Assembly: GCF_032854445.1 (NCBI RefSeq)
Contig: NC_088297.1
Span: forward strand, 21,897,127-21,961,126
Direction of reading: 5' to 3'
DNA: 64,000 bases
DNA from: Liolophura sinensis
Taxonomy: Eukaryota; Mollusca; Polyplacophora; Chitonida; Chitonidae
Within the stretch, counting starts at the first letter, position 1. Each line of letters begins with the position of its first letter. Under the pieces are notes generated by a model. That model saw only the letters and a program-made list of their open reading frames with translations, made no database searches and was not told the DNA's origin. The translations under genes were made by a program, and so were the position numbers. Below are positions 1 to 9,078 of the stretch, piece by piece.

Positions 1-655
1 GCCTCCTACCAGCCTCGCCAACAGAGGCCCAGCACAAAAAAAAATGTTTAAGCTTCGTTGAGTGGTGAGAGGATCATAGAACAACAACTTCTGTGTGAAG
101 AGAATTTATTCGACTCGATTTGTTTATTATAAACTATACATCTTTACTGCTATCTTCCTATTATTAAAGCCTAGTTGATCACAAAACAATGCGCACTATC
201 CTAGAATAAGTTGTATCGCATCGCCATACCTCTGAAACGCAAAGTCTGAAGTGATGGCGCTCTGCGTTTTAGTTCACTTTTGAATTAATTGCCTTTGCCC
301 AAAGAATATTTCAACCAGTGAAACAGAGACAGTCATGTAATGGCGGTAAATTATTACTGGACAGTATTTTGTTGGAACATAAGAGATAACAGGTGTCTAC
401 GTACTGGGCTACGACTGGTGTGTGGTATTTTACAAATGGCCACATTGAATCGGTGAAATCTTGTTATCTCAATTTACGGTTTCATTCTACCTGTTCATAC
501 AAATGCGTGCCCAGCTCCAACTAGGCCCCTGACAAAATATGTTATCCCGATGTATCCCCCACACGAAATGCAAAAGGCCGTCGGAGTGGGTGAAAAATTT
601 CTTCTGAACCAAAATAAGCAGGCTAAAAGCCAAAGCTTATACTTGTGCGTTGATT
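1..655. repeat. Copy A of an old segmental duplication
   Basis: Positions 30-185 match 13755-13917 and positions 184-645 match 15147-15645, with scattered substitutions. In the second copy the two halves are separated by about 1.2 kb of unrelated DNA, so this copy looks like the uninterrupted arrangement. The first 35 bases are the end of a SINE copy, which is also present next to copy B (13516-13761). No gene is seen. Confidence 0.8.
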
Positions 656-659
656 TCTA

Positions 660-838
660 ATATATGTCGATATACAGTCTATACATGTCTATATACAGAG
701 TATACGTGTCTATATACAGAGTATACATGTCTATATACAGAGTATACGTGTCTATATACAGAGTATACATGTCTATATACAGAGTATACGTGTCCATATA
801 CAGAGTATACGTGTCCATATACAGAGTATACGTGTGTC
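660..838. repeat. 21-bp minisatellite, about 8 units
   Basis: Tandem units of the form tgtctatatacagagtatac repeat every 21 bp. Because 21 is a multiple of three and the unit lacks stops, several frames stay open on both strands; these are not genes. The same unit builds the much longer array at 15737-17635. Confidence 0.95.
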
Positions 839-1582
839 CATTTTGCAATAATGTTTTTTTTCTCATATTTTCGAGTCAAAACTCGGCTGATGCTTAAAAC
901 TTTGTATTTTTGTCCACAACATTGTTTTTTTTATTTCTTTAAAACACAATTTATAGATATAGAAGCCCAGTCCTACGACGTGGTCTTACACACTATTCCG
1001 TATAGATGTATACTACTTTTTACACTCTACTTTTCGATATGGACTTGTATGCTAAAAATATTTTCCTTGATAATTGTTGGAGGAAATTCTAACCCGATGT
1101 TAGTTGTGTGCCGTGTGTAAATATACATATTAAATAGAGATGACCTTTAAAAACAACGCTTTTTGTTTTTACATTTTTAAAAATATTTTACACCCAGACG
1201 CCATGACATGGTAAAAGAAAAACATTTGTTTGAAGACGTTCCTGTCTGAGCTCAACGGAATGACGTCATAATACATGTACAATAATCTCTTACATTTCAG
1301 AAAAGGTCAATTTTTCTGAATAATGTAGTAATTCATTTTCTTGTCTGGTGGCAAAGGACATTAATTTTTCATAAAATTTAAAATCATTTTAGCCCTACAT
1401 GGAGAGTTACCCCAAACGGGTAAGGAAATTATAGTCTGAAAGATTCCAGTTGAAAATAGGTTCAGGCGTAGACAGGGATGTAAACTCTGCACTTAAATCT
1501 AAATCTAAAATATAGGGTCTGCAATAGTTTAATTATACTGATCCGCAAAAAAATTGTAACTATAAAAAATAGCTGTTTCCCC
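839..1582. other. AT-rich non-coding stretch
   Basis: No gene, splice-supported exon or repeat structure is recognised. The segment at 898-925, containing tttttgtccacaacattgtt, recurs at 2232-2256, suggesting shared repeat ancestry. Confidence 0.5.
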
Positions 1583-1677
1583 CTTGGTGATGCCCGGTTT
1601 CCTCCCACCACAATGCTGACTGCCGTCTTGTAAGTGAAATATATAAAGTAAAACACCAATAAAATAAATAAATAAAT
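1583..1677 (+). mobile_element. SINE fragment (3' end only)
   Basis: It carries the conserved 3' body (gcccggtttcctcccacca) and ends in the typical aaat-rich tail, ahead of a second SINE in the same orientation. The tRNA-like head is missing. Confidence 0.8.
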
Positions 1678-1699
1678 TGTATGTTAATTGTCCCTTGTC

Positions 1700-1935
1700 G
1701 GGGCCTCCGTGGCTCAGTTGGTTAGCGCGATAGCGCAGCGTAATGACCCACGAGTCTCTCACCAATGCGGTCGCTGTGAGTTCAAGTCCAGCCCTTGCTG
1801 TCTTCCTTATCGACACGTAAGTAGGAAGGTGTGCTAGCAACCTGCGGATGGTCGTGGGTTTCCCTCGGGCTGTGCCCGGTTTTCACCCACCATAATGCTG
1901 GCCGCGTCGTATAAGGGAAATATTCAAGTTTCACT
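1700..1935 (+). mobile_element. tRNA-derived SINE, nearly complete
   Basis: The head starts gggcctccgtggctcagttg. A polymerase III A box (tggctcagttgg, 1710-1721) and B box (gttcaagtcc, 1780-1789) are visible. The body follows with the characteristic aacctgcggatggtcg and gcccggttttcacccacc blocks. This is the best copy here for seeing the internal promoter. Loss of clover-leaf pairing and the long body show that it is a SINE, not a tRNA gene. Confidence 0.9.
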
Positions 1936-2660
1936 TCTAGATTCTACCGTGTTGTACTTTGATCCGTCCAGACTGTACACTTTACCCGTCAAGAGTGCGC
2001 TTAGACCATTGTCACCTATACTTTACCTTCAACATTGTATTTTTACCCACCGTGCTGTACTTTGATCTGTCCAAACTGTACACTTTACCTGTCCAGATTG
2101 TCTTCAGACCCCACCCTAGTTTCACTTTTAGATTCTACTTTTACCCACCATACCGTATTTTGTTCCATCCTGACTGTATACATATCGACCTACAATTAGA
2201 CCCATCTCGACTGCAGCAGCCCTTCTAAAGTTTGTATTTTTGTCCACAACATTGTTCTTCGGTCCGTCCAAATTGTTCGCATTTTCAGCCCACCATATAT
2301 TACACAGTCATCCGTCTAAAATTACCAACCCGGAGTGTATATTGGTCCTTCCAGATTGTTAATTTACCCAACCGTAAGCATATGGTTTTGACCAAAGAGT
2401 ACAGTGTACTTCCACATTGTATTAAGACCAATCCTAACGTCACCCAAGGCTTGCAGACTGTATTTGTATCCCACAAGGCTTTCAACATCCCTGTCTGCCT
2501 GTCAGTTTCTTCCTGTCCAAACTGTACTTGTATTTCGATATACCCTAATTCTTTACACCGTTTCAGCCAAGTGTGGAACAAATATTTTGAAACATCCTGA
2601 GAGAACTATGGGTGTAAAGAAATATGACACAATTCAATCATCTTTCGTGTTACTGTCATA
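1936..2660. repeat. Degenerate short-period repeat region
   Basis: Variants of gtccagactgtacactttac and ttttacccacca recur irregularly at spacings of roughly 20-110 bp. They are too diverged to give one clean period. The open frames inside show no protein-like character. Confidence 0.5.
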
Positions 2661-2762
2661 ATAATTGTATATATCAATTCAACTGAAAAGACCGCTTTAG
2701 GGATTGAAAACGTTGAAGATTTACAGTAGCTATATTAGATATACATAGAGGATATGTAAAGA

Positions 2763-2881
2763 GTGACCCTCGATATCAAATTTATTAAACGAAGGTAGCA
2801 GTTTTTATTTGTTTCGAGCCTCCGACAAGGAATAAATGAAAACTGCTACTCGAGTTTAATAAATTTAATATTGAGGGTCAC
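2763..2881. mobile_element. Palindromic MITE / fold-back, 119 bp
   Basis: The left arm starting gtgaccctcgatatcaaatt is matched by its near-perfect reverse complement ending attgagggtcac. Arms are about 45 bp around a loop of roughly 30 bp. There is no coding capacity. The structure is that of a non-autonomous DNA transposon; no clear target duplication was found. Confidence 0.8.
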
Positions 2882-3001
2882 GAATTTCCTATCCTATTTA
2901 TCCCATAAATGCCTTATTTTAAATTTATGGTGTAAAAAAATCATTATAACTTTTCAGACAACACGCCGACGTGTGACCACGTAGTGATATCACATAATAT
3001 A

Positions 3002-4406
3002 AACTGAACAAAAATATAAACGCACCAACCTATATATCCAAGTCAAACTGACCATTATTTGGAAATGGTCAAACCAGTGATATATTTGTTTAATGGGTCC
3101 TTCGTGTTGCACAACACAAGTGGTCCCATTGCAATTGACCATTCTGAGTGGGTATACTCATATGCTGAAAAAGTCAACCCATGTGACCAATGGGGCGTGA
3201 CAGTGCGATGGTCAGTGTGCGTGAGCAACACGCAGACATTCTTTACAGCTTGCTCAGTAAAAGGCCACCCCAAAGTGTGGATTTGTGCCACATGCCGACA
3301 TGCCACAGATGTCACAAATCATGAGGGAGCGTGCCATTGGCATGCTTAATGCTGGGTTATCTGTTACTGCTGTGGCAGCCCAACTGAATGTGCATCATTC
3401 CACTATCAGCCGCCTGAGGACTCGCTTCAGAGAGACTGGTACCACAGTCAACCGCGCACATGCCCGCCGGCCACGTGTGACCACGCCCGCACAAGACCAG
3501 CACATGCGGCTCCAACACCTGCGCGATCGGACCCGCCCACAACAGGCGGATTTCAGCCCAGACAGTCAGGAACCGGCTGCGGGAGGCTCATCTCCGGTCA
3601 CGTCGACCACACCAGGTTGGAGGACTGTGCTCTTTAGTGACGAATCTCGCTTCCAGCTGCACCATGCTGATGGCAGAGTTCGGGTTTGGCGCCGTGCTGG
3701 TGAGCGGTATGCTGACGCTAATGTCCTGTGACGGGTGGCTTATGGTCGCGGAAGTGTCATGGTGTGGGCAGGCATTTGTCATGGACAGCGCACACGTCTG
3801 CATTTCATCGACGGCAACCTTAATGCACAACGTTACCGAGATGAAATCCTTAGACCTATTGTTGCGCCCTTTGTGGTGCTCCATCATTTGACTTTCCAAC
3901 ACGACAACGCCCACCCACACACTGCTAGGGTATGCAGGGACTTCCTTGAGGAGGAGGATATTCCTGTCCTCAACTGGCCGCCGTATTCACCAGATATGTC
4001 ACCCATTGAACACCTCTGGGATGTTCTGGATAGGCGTGTCCGCCACCGGGTTCCAGTTCCCCAGAACATTCGCCAAATGCGAGTGGCACTCCAGGAGGAC
4101 TGGGACAACACCCCCCAGCCCACAAATGACAAACTTGGTGATGTCCATGCGTCGCCGGTGTACAGCTCTACGCGAGGCTAATGGTGGTCACACGCGTTAC
4201 TGACGTGTGTGAACTTGGCCCATTGACCCCCATTGTCCTCTTCCTGCCATTACCGCAGGGCTATTGCTTGAGAATTGATTGCAATGCTCGCAAATTAAAG
4301 CTGAATTGTTCAGAAATATGTCCCATTGTTTTGGGATATGTACTATATTTTGTGACATAAAAATAACAGAAAATATTTGTTCGTGCGTTTATATTTTTGT
4401 TCAGTG
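3002..4406 (+). mobile_element. Tc1-like DNA transposon, 1405 bp
   Basis: Terminal inverted repeats are visible: ctgaacaaaaatataaacg near the left end and cgtttatatttttgttcag near the right end. TA dinucleotides flank the element (3000-3001 and 4407-4408), as expected for Tc1/mariner target duplications. The left terminus differs by one base from the right. The element encloses one broken transposase gene. Confidence 0.92.
3285..4203 (+). pseudogene. Tc1-family DD34E transposase, inactivated
   Basis: This is the DNA-cutting and joining enzyme of the surrounding element. A helix-turn-helix region lies in the first 60 residues. The first catalytic Asp is in FSDESRF (codon 3639-3641), the second in QHDNAHPH (3903-3905), and the Glu in SPIEHLWD (4008-4010), with exactly 34 residues between the last two. 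Damage: reading moves into another frame at about 3550-3610. Roughly 30-40 residues normally found before the first Asp are absent. A TGA interrupts the frame at 3729-3731. A further frameshift near 4125 puts the usual C-terminal GGHTRY end in another frame, ending at 4203. It cannot make a working transposase. Confidence 0.92.
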
Positions 4407-4764
4407 TAGGTGAAATGAAGCGTCATCAGTAAGTGACAAGTGCATGGCGGAGAATAATACAGCACAGACAAAATTTACTTACATAACGACTTTTTTTATA
4501 CCACAGACGTCAAAATTGTATATTGCTTTATACAATATATCATTCAATACGTTAATATTTATAACAGAATATTACATTTTACTACAGAAAGAGTTACTGC
4601 CTAAAAATAGACAAATTTCACGAGCGCTGAGTACACGCCGTGAAACTTTCAATAAACCAAATGACAGTTTAACTTAACGAAGGTTGAACAAGCGAAACAG
4701 TGTACAGAGTTGTACTGGAATTTAAGCACCAGTTAGTGTTCTTCGGATTCCAATTCAATTGCTT

Positions 4765-5029
4765 TCATCTGGATAATGTCAAAATTAGCGAAGCACAAAG
4801 TTTTAGCTCTATATAGCATAATGTTAAGAAAAATAATGGGAATACCCGATGTTTCCGTTCCCGAAGTTTCCGTTCTGGGATTTTACTTGGCCTTCGTGGC
4901 CATAGCTCTATGGCGTAGTCAATGCCGAGAAATTCCAGATTGACTCGATTATCTCTTGTCACATTTATAACTCTGGCGTGTCCTTTTTTTGTCAATTTTT
5001 ACGATATCTCCAGGTAGAAAGTCGGCCAT
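4765..5029 (-). pseudogene. Possible small SH3/Tudor-like gene, frame broken at A7
   Basis: An ATG at 5029-5027 sits in a strong start context (caacATGG) and reads MADFLPGDIVKID. After a run of seven A on the coding strand (4984-4990) the protein-like reading continues only in another frame, with GHARVINVTRDNRVNLEF and then an FLGIDYAIELWP stretch. A PGD-V ... V-EFLG-DY pattern resembles small beta-barrel folds, but no family is recognised. One extra A, real or a sequencing error, would explain the break. A splice signal shortly after could also end the exon. Confidence 0.35.
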
Positions 5030-5110
5030 GTTGACGACAAGAAAAAGTTATAAAAAGAAGTACCGCCTGTACAGCAGAGTTGTAACTTTTGATTGGTCGA
5101 TTCAATGAAT

Positions 5111-5419
5111 GAAAATATACACGGACCAACCAAAATGTCGGAATTTACATGTATATTACCCGTGGTGAATATCAAAACGATATGTCGTGCTTTTATTACC
5201 TGGAAAAATAAACATTTATGGGATAAGTCTATGTATTTGCTCCTTAACGCGGTATATTTTAATCCATCAAGATGTGATCATATATGGTGCAGATTTTATT
5301 CCTCACAGATTACACTGAAGGCTTTCTTACAAACATGTAGAATCATTCTAAAGAAGGCATATTTTTGGCATTATCTATCAAAACTTCTGTATATTGTAAG
5401 CTTGTTTTCATTTCAATGA
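5111..5419 (+). CDS. Unassigned open frame
   Basis: An open frame of about 100 codons starts near 5105-5135, close to and divergent from the preceding minus-strand candidate. It contains several Cys and aromatic residues and meets a possible splice donor (gtaagc) at about 5397. No domain is recognised, and in AT-rich DNA the frame may be chance. Confidence 0.2.
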   Translation, partial: ENIHGPTKMSEFTCILPVVNIKTICRAFITWKNKHLWDKSMYLLLNAVYFNPSRCDHIWCRFYSSQITLKAFLQTCRIILKKAYFWHYLSKLLYIVSLFSFQ

Positions 5420-5599
5420 CGGCTCCGGTACACGCAACGCTTTTATTTTATTTTATTTTATTTTTGTGCATGGGTTCAGTCGGAGAGCTTTTACCCGCTC
5501 ACCTTTTGATTTTCTCCCCGTCTGCTTGCAAGAACTATCCACCCAAAAGAGGGAAGAAATCTAAATCGACGAAAACTCTTTATTTACTCCTAAAATTGC

Positions 5600-6160
5600 T
5601 CAGGGGAAGGTGAAGGGGTAAAAAAGGGTTAAAATAACACGTGTTTGTGAAATTTATCTCCTAAAAAGAAGACTGGAACGAAAGAGTGCGCGATTATACA
5701 CCACGATTATGTGAAGATAGGAAAACAAATAGAAGAAAACTTCATTATGTTATCTTTCTAGACAACTCTCTATATATTAGATCTTATTTACCTCGATGTG
5801 GAAGATGCCTTCTCTACATGCGAAATGTATACTACTTCAAAGACTGCTAGAAGCCCTAGAAAGATACTTTGTCACCAACAAAATCTGCTCGACGAGATGG
5901 CCGACTTGAAAAGAGCGTTTGGAATACCACGATGTAGAAATTTGAGAAGTTTTTTTCTCGTTTTTTCTTACACCTTTACTCCACATCAGAACAATCAACA
6001 TTTCCCTGATTAGATCTCTCTATTCCGCAAGCGACGGACGTGTATAACGGTAAGTTGCCGCCCGTAACACTGGCTCAGACTCGAATGACTATACCTACGC
6101 TCTGCCAGGAGATCCTAAAAACGGTGTGCAATGACACCCCACTGATTTCACGGTACTTGT
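5600..6160. other. No recognised feature
   Basis: A 70-codon open frame at 5798-6013 has no family resemblance. A good splice donor (gtaagt, about 6050) is present but no matching exon was established. Confidence 0.4.
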
Positions 6161-6335
6161 ACGACGGCCAGCTTTAGAGTGGGAGCTGGGAAGTGCTGTT
6201 TTCAAGGTGGGAAGAAACTGGGCGGACCACATTCAGGTTGATTCCCACGTACGACCGCCGAGGAAGCAGGAGGCAGGTAGACGTGAACTCACAGCAGCTT
6301 CAATAGTGATAGGCTTCTGAGTGAAACGAGAGCAG
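6160..6335 (-). mobile_element. Highly diverged SINE relic
   Basis: The order acgacggccagc, gtgggag, cccacgtacg, ccgaggaagc, gaactcacagc and ataggcttctga follows the reverse-complement SINE consensus seen elsewhere in the window. Many substitutions show it is an old copy. Confidence 0.5.
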
Positions 6336-6369
6336 CGACGACAATGTGATGGGTGGCCTTTGGTCAAAC

Positions 6370-7165
6370 TTAACCCGGCGAAATACGGCCTCTTGTCAAT
6401 TTGCCTCAATTAGGGTTTTATTCCAGCTGTTTATGCAATGCTTATAAGGTAGGGCGGTTGTAAAGACTAGGGTGACCCTATTGTTAGTGCATGAGCTTTT
6501 TCTCAAATCTTCATTGTTAAAGGCTGCTTCTTCAATTAGATGACATCACTTTGCCACCTGACACCACCCTCAATTTTTAAAATTCCCTAAGGTAGGAACT
6601 CGCAAAGTTTCATATGACATATTTAGGTTATATTTTGATTGGTTCATCCACATTATAGGTATAGGGTATTTTTGTGATGTTTGACGATTTACTTATTCAG
6701 TGTTGATATAAAAGGGATGATTTGAAGACCCTTATATACTGAATATACTTTTAACAGGGACTAGGGAAAATACAGTAATAAGAATCCGGTAAAAAAGTGC
6801 AGTGATCACATGTGAGTAATGGTCGACGGAACAAAGAAAAAATTCTTTTAGAAACATAACCAAGGCAAGACGATTTCAGAATCATTTGTTTTTCTTTATT
6901 TTGAAGAACATGGAAATTCACTTTTGTTTCTTTTCTGTTTTCTATGAAAATATATTTTCCAAATACACATATTAGTTATAAAGAGGGGTTGCACGTGATA
7001 TCATCACGTCTCCAAATCCCGGAATTTCAGCAGAATCAGGTAAAAAAAAATGCTGCGATGTTAATTGGAATTTATCAGACGTCACTGGTTTATAATTGCT
7101 CAAAATGCTGTGTTGTCATCACATTCAACATACAAATATATTGAAACCATGCAAAGGGACATGGG
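6370..7165. repeat. Old dispersed repeat, copy 1 (two blocks)
   Basis: Blocks at about 6376-6450 (cctcttgtcaatttg ... gggttttattcc) and 7045-7160 (gctgtgttgtcatcacattc ... catgcaaag) recur in the same order at 8600-8850 and 43085-43430. The approximately 600 bp between them here is absent from the other copies. No gene is seen. Confidence 0.55.
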
Positions 7166-7329
7166 CCTTTATTTATCAAGTATCGTAATACTTAAGTTAT
7201 AAATTGCATGTCCTTAAAGTTACAATCTCACAACAGCAAAGGACTCAAATTGTGTTTAGTACATTGTCATATAGGAAAGAGTCAGCGTACAAATTTGATA
7301 CTTTCTAGAGAAAAGCATTTTATTTGTGC

Positions 7330-7720
7330 CTGTGTTGAATTTCTAACTTAATTCGTTTGATAAGGGATGATTAGTCCACTAACTGGATCTTCTACGGTAT
7401 GTCACGGATGTTTAGGACAGTTCAAGACTTCATCTACTTCACTTATCAGCCCGGTTCGTCGAGGTGTCGCCATGGTTACTCAAACCAACCAACTCGAGGG
7501 GTTTGCACGACCCGAGATCCGGGAAGGGCCGGAGGTGTCTATAGCCCTGGCGTTACAGAAGCTTTACAAATGGCTTGTACCCCACATTCGCCTGCGCTAC
7601 ATGCCACGGCAGGCTGGCATGTTCCTGCGCTAGGATTTATCCGCGTGGCAAGGGTGGATGTTTCTGGTACTTGATTGCTGAAAAAAAATGTTAAAAAAAA
7701 ACAACAAAAAAAATTATTGA
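7330..7720 (+). other. GC-richer segment ending in an A-rich tail
   Basis: A clearly GC-richer stretch with an 88-codon open frame (7367-7633) ends in aaaaaaaatgttaaaaaaaa. The 3' A-rich tail suggests a retroposed sequence. No protein or RNA family was recognised, and no inverted repeats were found. Confidence 0.3.
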
Positions 7721-7758
7721 CTTGTTTGGTACACGTTTTGGATAATGATTTAACCCAA

Positions 7759-8307
7759 TCGCCTATAACATTCCTTGTTATCTCCTATAACATTCCTTGT
7801 TATCGCCTATAACATTCCTTGTTATCGCCTATGATATTCCTTGTTATCTCCTATAACATTCCTTGTTATCGCATATAACATTCCTTGTTATCGCCTATAA
7901 CATTCCTTGTTATCGCCTATGATATTCCTTGTTATCTCCTATAACATTCCTTGTTATCGCATATAACATTCCTTGTTATCGCCTATGATATTCCTTGTTA
8001 TCTCCTATAACATTCCTTGTTATCGCCTATAACATTCCTTGTTATCGCCTATGATATTCCTTGTTATCTCCTATAACATTCCTTGTTATCGCCTATAACA
8101 TTCCTTGTTATCGCCTATGATATTCCTTGTTATCTCCTATAACATTCCTTGTTATCGCCTATAACATTCCTTGTTATCGCCTATGATATTCCTTGTTATC
8201 TCCTATAACATTCCTTGTTATCGTCTATAACATTCCTTGTTATCGCCTATGATATTCCTTGTTATCGCTTATAACATTTCTTGTTATCGCCTATAAGATT
8301 CCTTGTG
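7759..8307. repeat. 22-bp hairpin minisatellite, about 25 units
   Basis: The unit cgcctataacattccttgttat repeats every 22 bp. Within each unit ATAACA and TGTTAT can pair around a 5-base loop. Unit variants (tcTcc-, cGcctataac-, cgcctatGat-) follow each other in a regular order of three, giving a 66-bp higher-order repeat over much of the array. Confidence 0.93.
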
Positions 8308-8390
8308 TCTTTCCATCATAGATGCAAATTGTTGGCTCCTTTCTCTTTGCATGATTCCATCCTAACTTTGTGCTTTATCTAATTTCTTAG

Positions 8391-8516
8391 TTCTTCGGGG
8401 GATTGCATTAAATGTCGTTTCGGAAATTGGCCTTGCGCTTATGGACCCAGAACATGCATTTTGAATGACGGCTGGTATACGAATGTCTGTTTCGACGCAC
8501 AGATTCTCAATTCTTG
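8391..8516 (+). CDS. Exon of a small cysteine-rich protein
   Basis: A pyrimidine-rich tract ending tctaatttcttag precedes 126 bases that are open in one frame and end at a donor (ttg|gtaaat). The peptide starts SSGDCIKCRFGNWPCAYG. Its five Cys are spaced C-x2-C-x6-C-x6-C-x10-C, unlike chance frames nearby. The exon starts and ends in phase 2. A possible last exon starts at 8919 after ttttatccag, adds a sixth Cys at the join and stops at 8946. Upstream exons, including any signal peptide, were not found. The family is unknown. It converges on the minus-strand gene that ends at 9079. Confidence 0.55.
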
Positions 8517-8599
8517 GTAAATAAGTAAAAGCCCTTGGACATGCTCTGACATGTATGGTCCGCTATTTAACTTGACGGAATTCTCCGACACCAGAGCTG

Positions 8600-8850
8600 T
8601 GACGACATGGTGATTGTTGGAATTTGAATTTACCCCAGTCAGGATTTTATTCTAACTGTTCATGTAAATACAGAAATGGTACCAATTTGACGTTCCCTAG
8701 CACTATGACTTAAGCAGAATTAAGTTAAAAAAATTCACTAATGTTAATAGCAATTTGCGAGGGGTTTCTGGTCTAGAATAACTCAAAAGGTTATGTTGTC
8801 ATTACATGTAATATACCCAATCACATTAAAACAATGCAAAGTAATCGAAA
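8600..8850. repeat. Old dispersed repeat, copy 2
   Basis: Contains ttaccccagtcaggatttta and then tctggtctagaataactcaa and acattaaaacaatgcaaag in the same order as the copies at 6370-7165 and 43085-43430. Confidence 0.55.
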
Positions 8851-9048
8851 TGACCATTCCAGATTAAAACCTGTCACTGACATTATAATGTCTGGCGTGA
8901 AGCTGTATTTTTATCCAGTGTCCAGAGCTTCCTGCATAAAATATAATAATATACACCCATGGCATAGTACGGATACTTTACATGCAATTGCTAAGTAAAC
9001 TTCTCAAAGAATCTGCAATGGCCAATTATCCGAACATGTAAAGGTCAA

Positions 9049-9070
9049 TTTATTTATTACTATGTTTATT
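9049..9070 (-). terminator. Polyadenylation signals of the cysteine-rich gene
   Basis: On the minus strand AATAAA occurs three times (9070-9065, 9058-9053, 9054-9049), only 8-30 bases past the TAA at 9079. This supports 9079 as the true protein end rather than a read-through exon. Confidence 0.6.
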
Positions 9071-9078
9071 ACTATAGC

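Noticed and set aside
1710-1790. tRNA gene
   Set aside because: A and B boxes are present but the arms do not fold, and the sequence continues into the repeated SINE body; the same applies to the other SINE heads.
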